Below, one piece after another: positions 1 to 6,189 of a stretch of 6,189 bases of DNA. Position numbers and translations under genes: made by a program. The notes beneath the pieces were generated by a model. The model worked only from the letters and a program-made list of their open reading frames with translations. It was not told the origin of the DNA and searched no databases. Location: contig CALGWX010000244.1 of NCBI GenBank assembly GCA_937936215.1, positions 1-6,189 on the forward strand. Reading direction: 5' to 3'. Numbering within the stretch: the first letter of the stretch is position 1; every line of letters starts with the position of its first letter. This stretch comes from an uncultured Burkholderiaceae bacterium. GTDB taxonomy: Bacteria > Pseudomonadota > Gammaproteobacteria > Burkholderiales > Burkholderiaceae_F.

Positions 1-36
1 CGGCGTCAGTTCGGAGGTGCCTGGGCCGAGCGACAT
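1..36 (-). CDS. Possible 5' end of a divergent gene, cut by left edge
   Basis: An ATG on the minus strand at 36-34 opens a frame that has no stop to the left edge and reads MSLGPGTSELTP, only 12 residues. In many betaproteobacteria a BioC-like SAM-dependent methyltransferase gene is a neighbour of comF, so a divergent start here is plausible. I see no good Shine-Dalgarno sequence before it. A TATACT box (5 of 6 matches to the -10 consensus) lies on the same strand at 86-81, about 45 bases upstream, but no good -35 accompanies it. Twelve codons cannot identify a family. The call rests on layout, and chance is a real alternative. Confidence 0.2.
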   Translation of the reverse strand, partial: MSLGPGTSELTP

Positions 37-48
37 GGCGGCGCAGCG

Positions 49-64
49 CGCTCGGCGCCGAGCG
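49..64. promoter_or_regulatory. Perfect 16-bp palindrome upstream of comF
   Basis: The sequence CGCTCGGCGCCGAGCG is a perfect inverted repeat with no spacer. It lies just upstream of the preferred comF start (86) and between it and a possible divergent start (36). It could be an operator for a dimeric regulator or a hairpin in a leader transcript. In DNA this GC-rich, a palindrome of this length somewhere in six kilobases is not surprising, so its placement is the only argument for function. Confidence 0.2.
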
Positions 65-85
65 AGCGGAAAGTACGTCGAGTAT

Positions 86-835
86 ATGCTGGCCGCGATG
101 GAACGCCTCGATGCCGAAGGCGGCGCCAGCGGTGCGGCGCACGGGCTGTTGGCCACCGCCGCGGCCTCGCTGCGCCGCCTGCTTGCCCCCCGCTGCGCCG
201 TCTGCGATCTGCACGCGGGCGATCCGCTGTGCGCCGGCTGCGCACGCGATTACTTCGACGCGACCGCAGCCCGCTGCCCCGCCTGCGCGCTGCGGGTGCC
301 CTTGTTGGGCAGCCGCTGCGGTCAGTGCCTACGGGCGCCGCCGCACTTCGACGCGACGGTGGCGCTCGCCGACTACGCCCCGCCGGTGGACCGCATGGTG
401 GCGGCGCTGAAGTTCAACGGTCGCCTGCCGCTCGCCGATGTCTTTGGTCGCCTGCTGGCGCGCGCGGCGGCGCCCATGCTGCGCGAGATCGATGCCCTGT
501 GCGCCGTGCCGCTGGCCTTCGAGCGCCAGGCCGAGCGCGGCTTCAACCAGGCGCACGAGATCGCGCGCCGCATCGCCCGCGACAGCCAGCGCCCGCTGCG
601 GGCCGACCTGCTGCTGCGCACCCGCCACACGGCGGCGCAGATGGAATTGCCACAGAACGAGCGGCGCCGCAACGTGCGCGGCGCCTTCGCTGCCCGCGGC
701 AACGTGGCCGGGCTACGCGTGGCCGTGGTCGACGACGTGATGACCACCGGCGCCACGCTCGACGAGGTCGCCGCGGTCCTGAAGCGCGCCGGCGCGGCGT
801 CCGTGCTCAACCTCGTCGTGGCGCGCACGCCGTAG
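86..835 (+). CDS. comF: ComF family protein (phosphoribosyltransferase fold)
   Basis: ComF/GntX-type protein of 249 residues, the usual family length. The N-terminal part is a zinc-ribbon-like region with four CxxC pairs (C37/C40, C49/C52, C64/C67, C78/C81). The C-terminal part is a type I phosphoribosyltransferase fold: the family-typical RGFNQA at 151-156, RRNVRGAF at about 194-201, and the PRPP-binding loop VAVVDDVMTTGATL at 212-225 with the acidic pair followed by TTGAT. Homologues (Haemophilus ComF, Bacillus ComFC) are needed for handling incoming single-stranded DNA in natural transformation. The family is also widespread in species not known to be competent, and no phosphoribosyl substrate is established. 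Start choice: ATG at 86 has GGAAAG 12 bases upstream and gives a normal length. GTG 17 and ATG 35 would add an arginine-rich extension and run across the palindrome at 49-64, while ATG 98 is also possible. The gene converges on the HIT gene. Family assignment is firm; the exact start is not. Confidence 0.93.
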   Translation: MLAAMERLDAEGGASGAAHGLLATAAASLRRLLAPRCAVCDLHAGDPLCAGCARDYFDATAARCPACALRVPLLGSRCGQCLRAPPHFDATVALADYAPPVDRMVAALKFNGRLPLADVFGRLLARAAAPMLREIDALCAVPLAFERQAERGFNQAHEIARRIARDSQRPLRADLLLRTRHTAAQMELPQNERRRNVRGAFAARGNVAGLRVAVVDDVMTTGATLDEVAAVLKRAGAASVLNLVVARTP

Positions 836-934
836 TCCCATTGGGCCGGATGACCGCCGAACGCTTCCGCCCGGGCCAAGTTCGCAAGCGCCCTCGCTGC
901 GCTGCCCGCCACGGGTGGAACAAGACTGCCACGC

Positions 935-954
935 GCCGCCTGGCTGAAGGCGGC
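935..954. terminator. GC-rich hairpin between convergent genes
   Basis: GCCGCCT and AGGCGGC form a perfect 7-bp stem around a 6-base loop. It lies about 100 bases after the comF stop and 57 bases past the HIT stop on the other strand. It could stop or stabilise transcripts from either side. No run of T follows on either strand, so it is not a classical intrinsic terminator. Confidence 0.3.
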
Positions 955-978
955 TCTGTGCCGCGTCCCGGCGCAACC

Positions 979-992
979 GGCCGCGCGCGGCC
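979..992. terminator. 14-bp palindrome just past the HIT stop codon
   Basis: GGCCGCGCGCGGCC is a perfect palindrome that starts 18 bases beyond the HIT stop on the minus strand. Folded, it gives a 5-bp stem with a 4-base loop. Its position suits a 3'-end structure for the HIT transcript, but it lacks a T tract and is made only of G and C, so chance is a real possibility. Confidence 0.2.
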
Positions 993-1010
993 CGCGTCCG
1001 CGGCGATTGG

Positions 1011-1457
1011 CTATGGGCTTGCGTCGGCACCGCGCGCAAGCCTGGCGACGATCGCCTGCCGCAGCGCCGCAAGCCGTTGGCGACGCTCGGCGAGGCGCTC
1101 CAGATCCGGTTCGCGCTGGCGCTCGCCCCAGATCGGCTGCGGAAAGTGGGCGTCATCGGCGAAGCGCGGGATCACGTGCCAGTGCAGGTGGGGCACCTGG
1201 TTGCCCAGGCTGGCGAGATTGACCTTCGTCGGCGCCAGCACCTCGCGCTGCGCTGATTCCACCGCCAGCACCGCGTCGAGCAGCCGCCGGCGGTCGGCCA
1301 CCGGCAGGTCGGTCATCTCGCGCACGTGGGCATTGACGATCACGCGCAAAAAACCGGGGTAGTCGGGATCGTCCACCTGCACCACGCGCAGCAGCGCGTC
1401 GCGGAAAAGCACGTCGCCGCCGTCGCTGGCGCAAAGCGGGCACATCGGGTCGCTCAC
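1011..1457 (-). CDS. HIT family hydrolase
   Basis: Histidine-triad protein of 148 residues. The signature HLHWHVIPRF is at 90-99, with H90, H92 and H94 forming the triad; H94 should be the catalytic nucleophile by family precedent. The preceding KVNLASLGNQVP (78-89) is also typical of this bacterial branch. A single CPLC pair sits at 6-9. HIT proteins are cytoplasmic nucleotide hydrolases or transferases acting on nucleoside phosphoramidates or dinucleoside polyphosphates; the substrate here cannot be read from sequence. Start choice: GTG at 1457 has GGAGG 11 bases upstream, whereas GTG at 1475 overlaps that same ribosome-binding site and ATG at 1445 lies 23 bases from it. The last 40 residues are rich in R, L and E and probably helical. 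It lies downstream of the large oxidoreductase on the same strand, 303 bases away, and converges on comF. I recall HIT genes near this oxidoreductase in other betaproteobacteria. Confidence 0.93.
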   Translation of the reverse strand: MSDPMCPLCASDGGDVLFRDALLRVVQVDDPDYPGFLRVIVNAHVREMTDLPVADRRRLLDAVLAVESAQREVLAPTKVNLASLGNQVPHLHWHVIPRFADDAHFPQPIWGERQREPDLERLAERRQRLAALRQAIVARLARGADASP

Positions 1458-1760
1458 GGGGCGGGCTGCCTCCACGCGCGGACGATCAGGCTCGGGGCGT
1501 CATCGCCGCGGCCGGCGCGAACGCTCAGCGCGATAGCGACGCGGCTCCGCACAGCGGCGCGGGTTGCCGGCATCTGCTGGCCGGCACGCGCAGGCGTCTG
1601 ACCCTCCTGACCCCGGCCGGGACTCGTCGCCCCGGCATGCCGCCCCTTCAGCACCCTTGCCGTCGCAGACGGTGACTCAGCCGGCCATCCGGCAAGCCGC
1701 TGCGCTCGACATCGGCAGCATCGCGCCACCGCCGCGCTTGCGGCGCCGCGCCCGCCGCGA
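1458..1760. other. 303-bp gap without a convincing gene
   Basis: This stretch separates the oxidoreductase stop from the HIT start. On the minus strand an open frame runs through it. Its last methionine (1573) gives a 39-codon ORF whose TGA overlaps the HIT GTG start as GTGA. That ORF has no good ribosome-binding site, and its arginine- and alanine-rich product resembles a chance frame in GC-rich DNA. A strong AGGAGG-like motif lies on the minus strand near 1603-1609 with no in-frame start at proper distance. I see no RNA gene, repeat family or clear promoter. It may be a degraded spacer or a long leader for the HIT gene. Confidence 0.5.
1730..1745. terminator. Hairpin after the oxidoreductase stop
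   Basis: CGCCGC and GCGGCG form a perfect 6-bp stem with a 4-base loop, 15 bases past the TGA of the oxidoreductase on the minus strand. There is no T run after it, so if it acts at all it would be as a 3'-end stabiliser or a weak attenuator before the HIT gene. In DNA of this composition short GC stems are common. Confidence 0.2.
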
Positions 1761-4700
1761 TCACAGCAGCACCCGCTCGATGCCGCCGCGGTTGGCGGCG
1801 GCCACGTACTGCGCCAGCCAATCGGGGCCGAGCAGGTGGCGCGCCAGTTCGACGACGATGTAGTCGGCGTCGACATTGGCATCGTCGTTGTAGCGCTTCA
1901 GGCCCTGCAGGCACGACGGGCAGGAGGTCAGCACCTTCACCTCGCCGGCGAAGCCGTCGCCGCGCAGCCTCTCCGCGCCCTGGCGAATCTCCTCCTCCTT
2001 GCGGAACCGCACCTGCGTGGACACATCCGGCCGGGTGACCGCCAGCGTGCCGCTTTCGCCGCAGCAGCGATCGTTCTTCGCGATCTTGGCCCCGTCGGCG
2101 GTGGCGATCAGCGCGTTGACGGTCTTCAGCGGCTCTTGCTGCTTCATCGGGCTGTGGCAGGGGTCGTGATACATGTAGCGGACGCCAGTCACGCCTTCGA
2201 GCTTGACGCCCTTTTCGAGCAGGTACTCGTGGATGTCGACGATGCGGCAGCCGGGGAAGATCTGCTCGAATTCGTAGCCGGCCAACTGGTCGTAGCAGGT
2301 GCCGCAAGAGACGACGACCGTCCTGATGTCGAGGTAGTTCAGCGTGTTGGCCACGCGGTGGAACAGCACCCGGTTGTCGGTGATGATCTTCTCGGCCTTG
2401 TCGAACTGGCCGCTGCCCCGCTGCGGGTAGCCGCAGCAGAGATAACCGGGCGGCAGCACCGTCTGCACGCCGACGTGCCACAGCATCGCCTGCGTGGCCA
2501 GGCCCACCTGGGAGAACAGCCGCTCCGAGCCGCAGCCGGGGAAGTAAAAGACCGCCTCGGCGTCGGCCGAGGTGGTCTGCGGGTTGCGGATGATCGGCAC
2601 GTAGCGGCGGTCTTCGATGTCCAGCAGCGCGCGTGCCGTCTTGTTCGGCACTCCCGCCGGCATCTTCTTGTTGACGAAGTGGATCACCTGCGCCTTGATC
2701 GGCGGCTTGCCGGTGGAGGCGGGCGGCTGCCTCGTCTGCGCCTTCGCCGCTGGCGCCAGCAGCCGGTTGGCCAGCCGCTGCGCCTTGAAGCCCCACTCGA
2801 TCATCAACGTGCGCGCCAGCTTGATCGTCTCCGGCCGAGTGGCGTTGAGGAAGAACATCGACGCCGCCGACCCGGGGTTGAAGCGCTTCTTGCCCATCCG
2901 TCGCAGCAGATCGCGCATCGCCATCGTCACGTCGCCGAAGTCGATGTCCACCGGGCACGGCGTGGCGCACTTGTGGCAGATCGTGCAGTGGCCGGCGATG
3001 TCGTCGAACTCGTCCCAGTGCCGGATCGACACGCCGCGCCGGGTCTGCTCCTCGTACAGGAACGCCTCGATCAGCAGCGAGGTGGCGAGGATCTTGTTGC
3101 GCGGCGAATAGAGCAGGTTGGCGCGCGGCACGTGGGTCGCGCACACCGGCTTGCACTTGCCGCAGCGCAGGCAGTCCTTGATCGCGTCCGACACGCTCTT
3201 GATGTCGGACTGCTGCATGATCAGCGACTCGTGCCCCATCAGGCCGAAGCTCGGCGTCCAGGCCGCTTCCAGCGTCGCGCCCGGCAGCAGCTTGCCCTTG
3301 TTGAACCGCCCCTCGGGGTCGATGCGCTGCTTGTAGGCGCGGAACTCGCGCGTTTCCTCCTCGGCGAGGAACTCCAGCTTGGTGATGCCGATGCCGTGCT
3401 CGCCGGAGATCACGCCGCCGAGGTCGCGGGCGATGGCCATGATCCGCGCCACCGTGCGGTGGGCGGTGGCCAGCATCTCGTAGTCGTCGGAGTTGACGGG
3501 GATGTTGGTGTGCACGTTGCCGTCGCCGGCGTGCATGTGCAGGGCGACGAACACGCGGCCGTGCAGCACCCGCTGGTGGATCGCCTCGCACTCGGCCAGC
3601 ACCGGGGCGAACGCTGCTCCGGAGAAAATGCGCTCCAACGGCGCACGCACCTCGGTCTTCCACGAGACGCGGATCGCCCGTTCCTGCAGCAGGTCGATGA
3701 GGCGAAGCCCCGGCCGGCTGCCGGCGGCGACGTGCGTGATGCCGAGCGTGCTCAGTTGCCCCGCGGCCTGCGCGAGCGGGGTGTCGAAGTGCTCCAGCAG
3801 GTACGTCCAGCGGCGGCGGGTGAAGGCGATCAGTTCGCGCGCCGAATCGACCCGCTCGCCGACGATCTCGTCGCGCGGCTGCCGGTCGAAGTCGGGGTCG
3901 CCGGTCTTGCCGAGCGCAAACTCGGTGCCGAGGAACGCCTCCAGCGCATCCAGCAGCGCCAGCTTGTTGCGGATCGACAGCTCGATGTTGATCCGCTCGA
4001 TGGCATCGGTGTAGTCGCCCATCCGCTCCAGCGGGATGACGACGTCCTCGTTCAGCTTGAAGGCATTGGTGTGGCGTGCGATGGCGGCCGTCCGGGCGCG
4101 GTCGAGCCAGAACTTCTTGCGCGCCTCGGCGCTCGCCGCAATGAAGCCCTCGCCGCTGCGCGCGTTGGCGATGCGCACCACCTCGCTGGCCGCGCGCGCC
4201 ACCGCGGCGTCGTCGTCGCCGACGATGTCGCCGAGCAGCACCATCTTCGGCAGGCCGCCGCGGCGCGACTTGGTCGCGTAGCCCACGGCGCGCAGGTAGC
4301 GCTCGTCGAGGTGCTCAAGTCCTGCGAGGCGGACGCCTCGGGTGGACGCCTCGTTATCCAGGTAACGCTTGATCTCGACGATCGACGGCACCGCCTCGCG
4401 CGCCGGCCCGAAGAACTCCAGGCACACCGTGCGGATGTGCGGCGGCATCCGGTGCAGCACCCAGCGGGCGGAAGTAATAAGGCCGTCGCAGCCCTCCTTC
4501 TGGATCCCGGGCAGGCCGCCGAGGAACTTGTCGGTGACGTCCTTGCCGAGGCCGACCTTGCGGAAGCGGCGGCCCTCGATCTCCAGCCGCTCGCGGCGCA
4601 GCTCCTTCGCCCGCGCCGCCGGCTGGCGGCCGTCCTTCCACACCAGCTCGAACTTCGCCACCGCCACGTCATGGATCTTGCCGCGGTTGTGCTCGAGCCG

Positions 4701-5699
4701 GGTGACCTCCAGCCAGTTGCCCTCGGGGTCGACCATCCGCCACCAGGCGAGGTTGTCGAGCGCCGTGCCCCACAGCACCGCCTTCTTGCCGCCGGCGTTC
4801 ATGGCGATGTTGCCGCCGATGCACGACGAGTCGGCCGAGGTCGGATCGACCGCGAACACCAGCCCGGCCGCCTCGGCCGCCTCGGCTACGCGCCGGGTGA
4901 CCACGCCGGCGCCGGTGAAGATGGTCGGCACCTCGCTGTCGACGCCGGGCAGCCGCGATGCCTCGACGCTGCCGAGCCGCTGCAGCTTCTCGGTGTTGAT
5001 CACCGCCGAGCGCGGCGTCAGCGGCACGCAGCTCCCGGTGTAGCCGGTGCCGCCGCCGCGCGGGATCACCGTCAGTCCGAGCTCGAAGCAGGCGCGCACC
5101 AGCGCCGGCACCTCGTCTTCCTCGTCCGGGGTGAGCACCACGAACGGGTACTCGACGCGCCAGTCGGTCGCGTCGGTGACGTGCGAGACGCGCGCGAAGG
5201 CGTCGAAGCAGACGTTGTCCGCCCGCGTGATGCGCTCGAACAGCCGCCGCGCCCGCTTGCGCAGGTCCCAGGTGGCGGAGAACTCGCGCTTGAAGTCCTC
5301 CACGCAGCGGGTGGCGGCAGCGAGCAGCATCCCCACCTTGCCGTCGCGCACCGGGTCGGCGGCATCGCGGCGCTTCTCGACCTCGGCAAGCCGGTGATGC
5401 AGCGCCTCGACCAGCAGGGCGCGCCGCTTCGGGTTCTCCAGCAGGTCTTCCTGCAGGTACGGGTTGCGGCTGACCGCCCACACGTCGCCGAGCACTTCGT
5501 AGAGCATCCGCGCGCTGCGGCCGGTGCGCCGCTCGGCGCGCAACTCGTCGAGCACCCGCCAGGCGTCGGCGCCGAGCAGGCGGATGACGATCTCGCGGTC
5601 GGAGAACGAGGTGTAGTTATAGGGGATCTCGCGCAGGCGCACGGCCTCGGCGGCGGGCGCGGCGGACCTCAGGGCTTCGGCAGGCGGGGGCGCGTTCAT
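1761..5699 (-). CDS. Fused FAD/4Fe-4S oxidoreductase with N-terminal DUF3683
   Basis: A 1312-residue flavin and iron-sulfur dehydrogenase, in effect GlcD and GlcF in one chain. Order: N-terminal region (about 20-175) starting with LREIPYNYTSFSDREIVIRL, which I assign to DUF3683; PCMH-type FAD-binding domain (about 184-420) with IPRGGGTGYTGSC at 212-224 and DPTSADSSCIGGN at 285-297; FAD-oxidase C-terminal domain to about 807, with HAGDGNVH at 723-730 and GGVISGEHGIG at 761-771; two 4Fe-4S motifs (C843/846/849/853 and C905/908/911/915); two CCG domains (C1056, C1088-C1089, C1132/C1135; then C1181, C1212-C1213, C1260/C1263) like those of GlcF, GlpC and HdrB. All metal-binding cysteines expected of these motifs are present. 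Relatives such as YdiJ oxidise D-2-hydroxy acids (D-lactate, glycolate, D-2-hydroxyglutarate); the substrate here is unknown. Electrons probably go to quinone. I see no transmembrane segment, so it is cytoplasmic or membrane-associated. Start: ATG 5699 reads MNAPPP close to the conserved N-terminus, and a possible -10 box lies before it. ATG 5762, with AGGGG three bases upstream, is the alternative. Confidence 0.95.
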   Translation of the reverse strand: MNAPPPAEALRSAAPAAEAVRLREIPYNYTSFSDREIVIRLLGADAWRVLDELRAERRTGRSARMLYEVLGDVWAVSRNPYLQEDLLENPKRRALLVEALHHRLAEVEKRRDAADPVRDGKVGMLLAAATRCVEDFKREFSATWDLRKRARRLFERITRADNVCFDAFARVSHVTDATDWRVEYPFVVLTPDEEDEVPALVRACFELGLTVIPRGGGTGYTGSCVPLTPRSAVINTEKLQRLGSVEASRLPGVDSEVPTIFTGAGVVTRRVAEAAEAAGLVFAVDPTSADSSCIGGNIAMNAGGKKAVLWGTALDNLAWWRMVDPEGNWLEVTRLEHNRGKIHDVAVAKFELVWKDGRQPAARAKELRRERLEIEGRRFRKVGLGKDVTDKFLGGLPGIQKEGCDGLITSARWVLHRMPPHIRTVCLEFFGPAREAVPSIVEIKRYLDNEASTRGVRLAGLEHLDERYLRAVGYATKSRRGGLPKMVLLGDIVGDDDAAVARAASEVVRIANARSGEGFIAASAEARKKFWLDRARTAAIARHTNAFKLNEDVVIPLERMGDYTDAIERINIELSIRNKLALLDALEAFLGTEFALGKTGDPDFDRQPRDEIVGERVDSARELIAFTRRRWTYLLEHFDTPLAQAAGQLSTLGITHVAAGSRPGLRLIDLLQERAIRVSWKTEVRAPLERIFSGAAFAPVLAECEAIHQRVLHGRVFVALHMHAGDGNVHTNIPVNSDDYEMLATAHRTVARIMAIARDLGGVISGEHGIGITKLEFLAEEETREFRAYKQRIDPEGRFNKGKLLPGATLEAAWTPSFGLMGHESLIMQQSDIKSVSDAIKDCLRCGKCKPVCATHVPRANLLYSPRNKILATSLLIEAFLYEEQTRRGVSIRHWDEFDDIAGHCTICHKCATPCPVDIDFGDVTMAMRDLLRRMGKKRFNPGSAASMFFLNATRPETIKLARTLMIEWGFKAQRLANRLLAPAAKAQTRQPPASTGKPPIKAQVIHFVNKKMPAGVPNKTARALLDIEDRRYVPIIRNPQTTSADAEAVFYFPGCGSERLFSQVGLATQAMLWHVGVQTVLPPGYLCCGYPQRGSGQFDKAEKIITDNRVLFHRVANTLNYLDIRTVVVSCGTCYDQLAGYEFEQIFPGCRIVDIHEYLLEKGVKLEGVTGVRYMYHDPCHSPMKQQEPLKTVNALIATADGAKIAKNDRCCGESGTLAVTRPDVSTQVRFRKEEEIRQGAERLRGDGFAGEVKVLTSCPSCLQGLKRYNDDANVDADYIVVELARHLLGPDWLAQYVAAANRGGIERVLL

Positions 5700-5842
5700 C
5701 GGCGGGGAAAGGTGGCTCGCGCTGGGCGGCCCAAACGCCAAAGTGTATCTGCTGCGCCGCATCAACCCCTGTACAGCGAGTAGGGTCTGCCGCCAACCGG
5801 CACCCCTTGCAAAATGCGGCAGCGCATTGGGACGGAGACCGG
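5700..5842. promoter_or_regulatory. Divergent intergenic region
   Basis: These 143 bases separate the starts of the large oxidoreductase (minus) and the membrane protein gene (plus), so promoters for both should lie here. It is less GC-rich than its surroundings around 5731-5750 and 5806-5815. On the minus strand TACACT at 5747-5742 is a 4-of-6 match to the -10 consensus about 40 bases before ATG 5699, without a good -35. On the plus strand TTGCAA at 5807-5812 resembles a -35 box, but no -10 sits at the right distance. An imperfectly placed inverted pair, TGCCG (5788-5792) and CGGCA (5798-5802), could form a short hairpin. No recognisable regulator site. Confidence 0.4.
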
Positions 5843-6189
5843 ATGAACGCAGGCGAGCCGCTCCGCGGCGCCCCCCTGTGGTGGCTGCCGCTGGCCGCCG
5901 GGCTGCTGCCGGCGCTGGCGGTGACGGTGGCGTTCCAGCTCGCGGTGGCGCAGGGGCAGTTCGCGGCCTGCAACCCGTTCGTCGAGGGCTGCGTGTCGAT
6001 CAGCCGCGCGGCGCGGCACGACCTGCCGAACATTCTGTTCCGCGCCCTGTTGCTGCCCGCGGCCACGCTGCAGGCGATCGTCTGGCTGCTGTCGCCGCGG
6101 TGGCTGCGGGCGCTGGGCGCGCCGCGCGACCGTCTGCTCGGCCTGCTGCCGTGGTTCGGCGTCATCGCCTGCGCCTTCCTGGTGCTCTA
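5843..6189 (+). CDS. Multi-pass membrane protein, 3' end beyond window
   Basis: The frame opens at ATG 5843 with GGAG five bases upstream (5834-5837), a good ribosome-binding site, and stays open for 115 codons to the right edge. Hydrophobic segments at about 12-36, 62-83 and 98-115 look like transmembrane helices. The first follows a short N-terminus with one arginine (R8) and no signal-peptide cleavage motif. Between helices 1 and 2 is a loop with C43 and C50 (CNPFVEGC) followed by VSISRAAR and LPNILFRA. The pattern PF..G..SIS before an LFRA helix reminds me of small Frag1/DRAM/Sfk1-type membrane proteins, but this is a weak memory-based resemblance. The two cysteines could form a disulfide if the loop is outside the cytoplasm. 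It is divergent from the oxidoreductase and may share regulation with it. I am confident that it is a gene, not of its function. Confidence 0.8.
   Translation, partial: MNAGEPLRGAPLWWLPLAAGLLPALAVTVAFQLAVAQGQFAACNPFVEGCVSISRAARHDLPNILFRALLLPAATLQAIVWLLSPRWLRALGAPRDRLLGLLPWFGVIACAFLVL

Noticed and set aside
836..1010. Possible small gene or RNA between comF and HIT
   Set aside because: No frame has a credible start with a ribosome-binding site, and I see only GC-rich hairpins, which fit a convergent 3'-end region.
229..1362. Plus-strand open frame of 377 codons across comF, the gap and the HIT gene
   Set aside because: It crosses two well-identified genes in the wrong frame or strand, and its product is an arginine-rich shadow with no recognisable domain.
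1648..3663. Minus-strand open frame of 671 codons within the oxidoreductase
   Set aside because: It is a shifted frame of the same strand. The product is arginine- and alanine-rich and has no motif, and the overlapping true frame holds the iron-sulfur and CCG domains.
1836..5783. Plus-strand open frame of 1315 codons opposite the oxidoreductase
   Set aside because: It is in codon register with the minus-strand gene, so it could stop only where that gene uses TTA, CTA or TCA codons, which are nearly absent in such GC-rich DNA. Its product is a low-complexity mix of R, A, H, V and L with no family motif, while the minus strand carries complete enzyme motifs.
5617..6165. Minus-strand open frame of 182 codons over the divergent region
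   Set aside because: It overlaps the starts of two better genes on both sides and has a composition typical of a shadow frame. The plus-strand frame from 5843 has a ribosome-binding site and transmembrane pattern that this one lacks.
1..6189. CRISPR array, transposon ends, tRNA or phage attachment site
   Set aside because: No regularly spaced repeats, terminal inverted repeats with target duplications, tRNA-like cloverleaf or integrase-type gene was seen on reading both strands.

Overview
The window is about 70% GC, uses G- or C-ending codons almost throughout, and carries a gene set typical of a betaproteobacterial chromosome (Burkholderiales, Rhodocyclales or a relative). I see no phage, transposon, tRNA, rRNA or CRISPR signal. 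It looks like ordinary core chromosome rather than a mobile island.

From left to right: a ComF-family phosphoribosyltransferase-fold gene on the + strand (about 86-835). Upstream of it are a 16-bp palindrome and possibly the first 12 codons of a divergent gene leaving at the left edge. Then comes a 175-bp convergent gap with GC-rich hairpins, and a HIT-family nucleotide hydrolase on the - strand (1011-1457). A 303-bp stretch without a convincing gene follows. Next is a very large - strand gene (1761-5699, 1312 codons) for a multidomain FAD/iron-sulfur oxidoreductase: an N-terminal region I assign to DUF3683, a GlcD-like FAD half, two 4Fe-4S motifs and two cysteine-rich CCG domains. A 143-bp divergent intergenic region leads to a + strand gene for a multi-pass membrane protein, cut by the right edge after 115 codons.

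Functionally, the large gene is a flavin dehydrogenase that probably oxidises a D-2-hydroxy acid and passes electrons through its fused iron-sulfur domains, probably to the quinone pool. The HIT hydrolase lies downstream on the same strand, but the 303-bp gap leaves co-transcription open. ComF belongs to a separate, convergent unit connected with DNA uptake. The genes do not obviously form one pathway.

I found no strong candidate for a new system. The points most worth checking are the unknown substrate of the fused oxidoreductase, two small islands of unusual codons inside it, the degenerate-looking gap before the HIT gene, and the two reading frames that run off the window ends.
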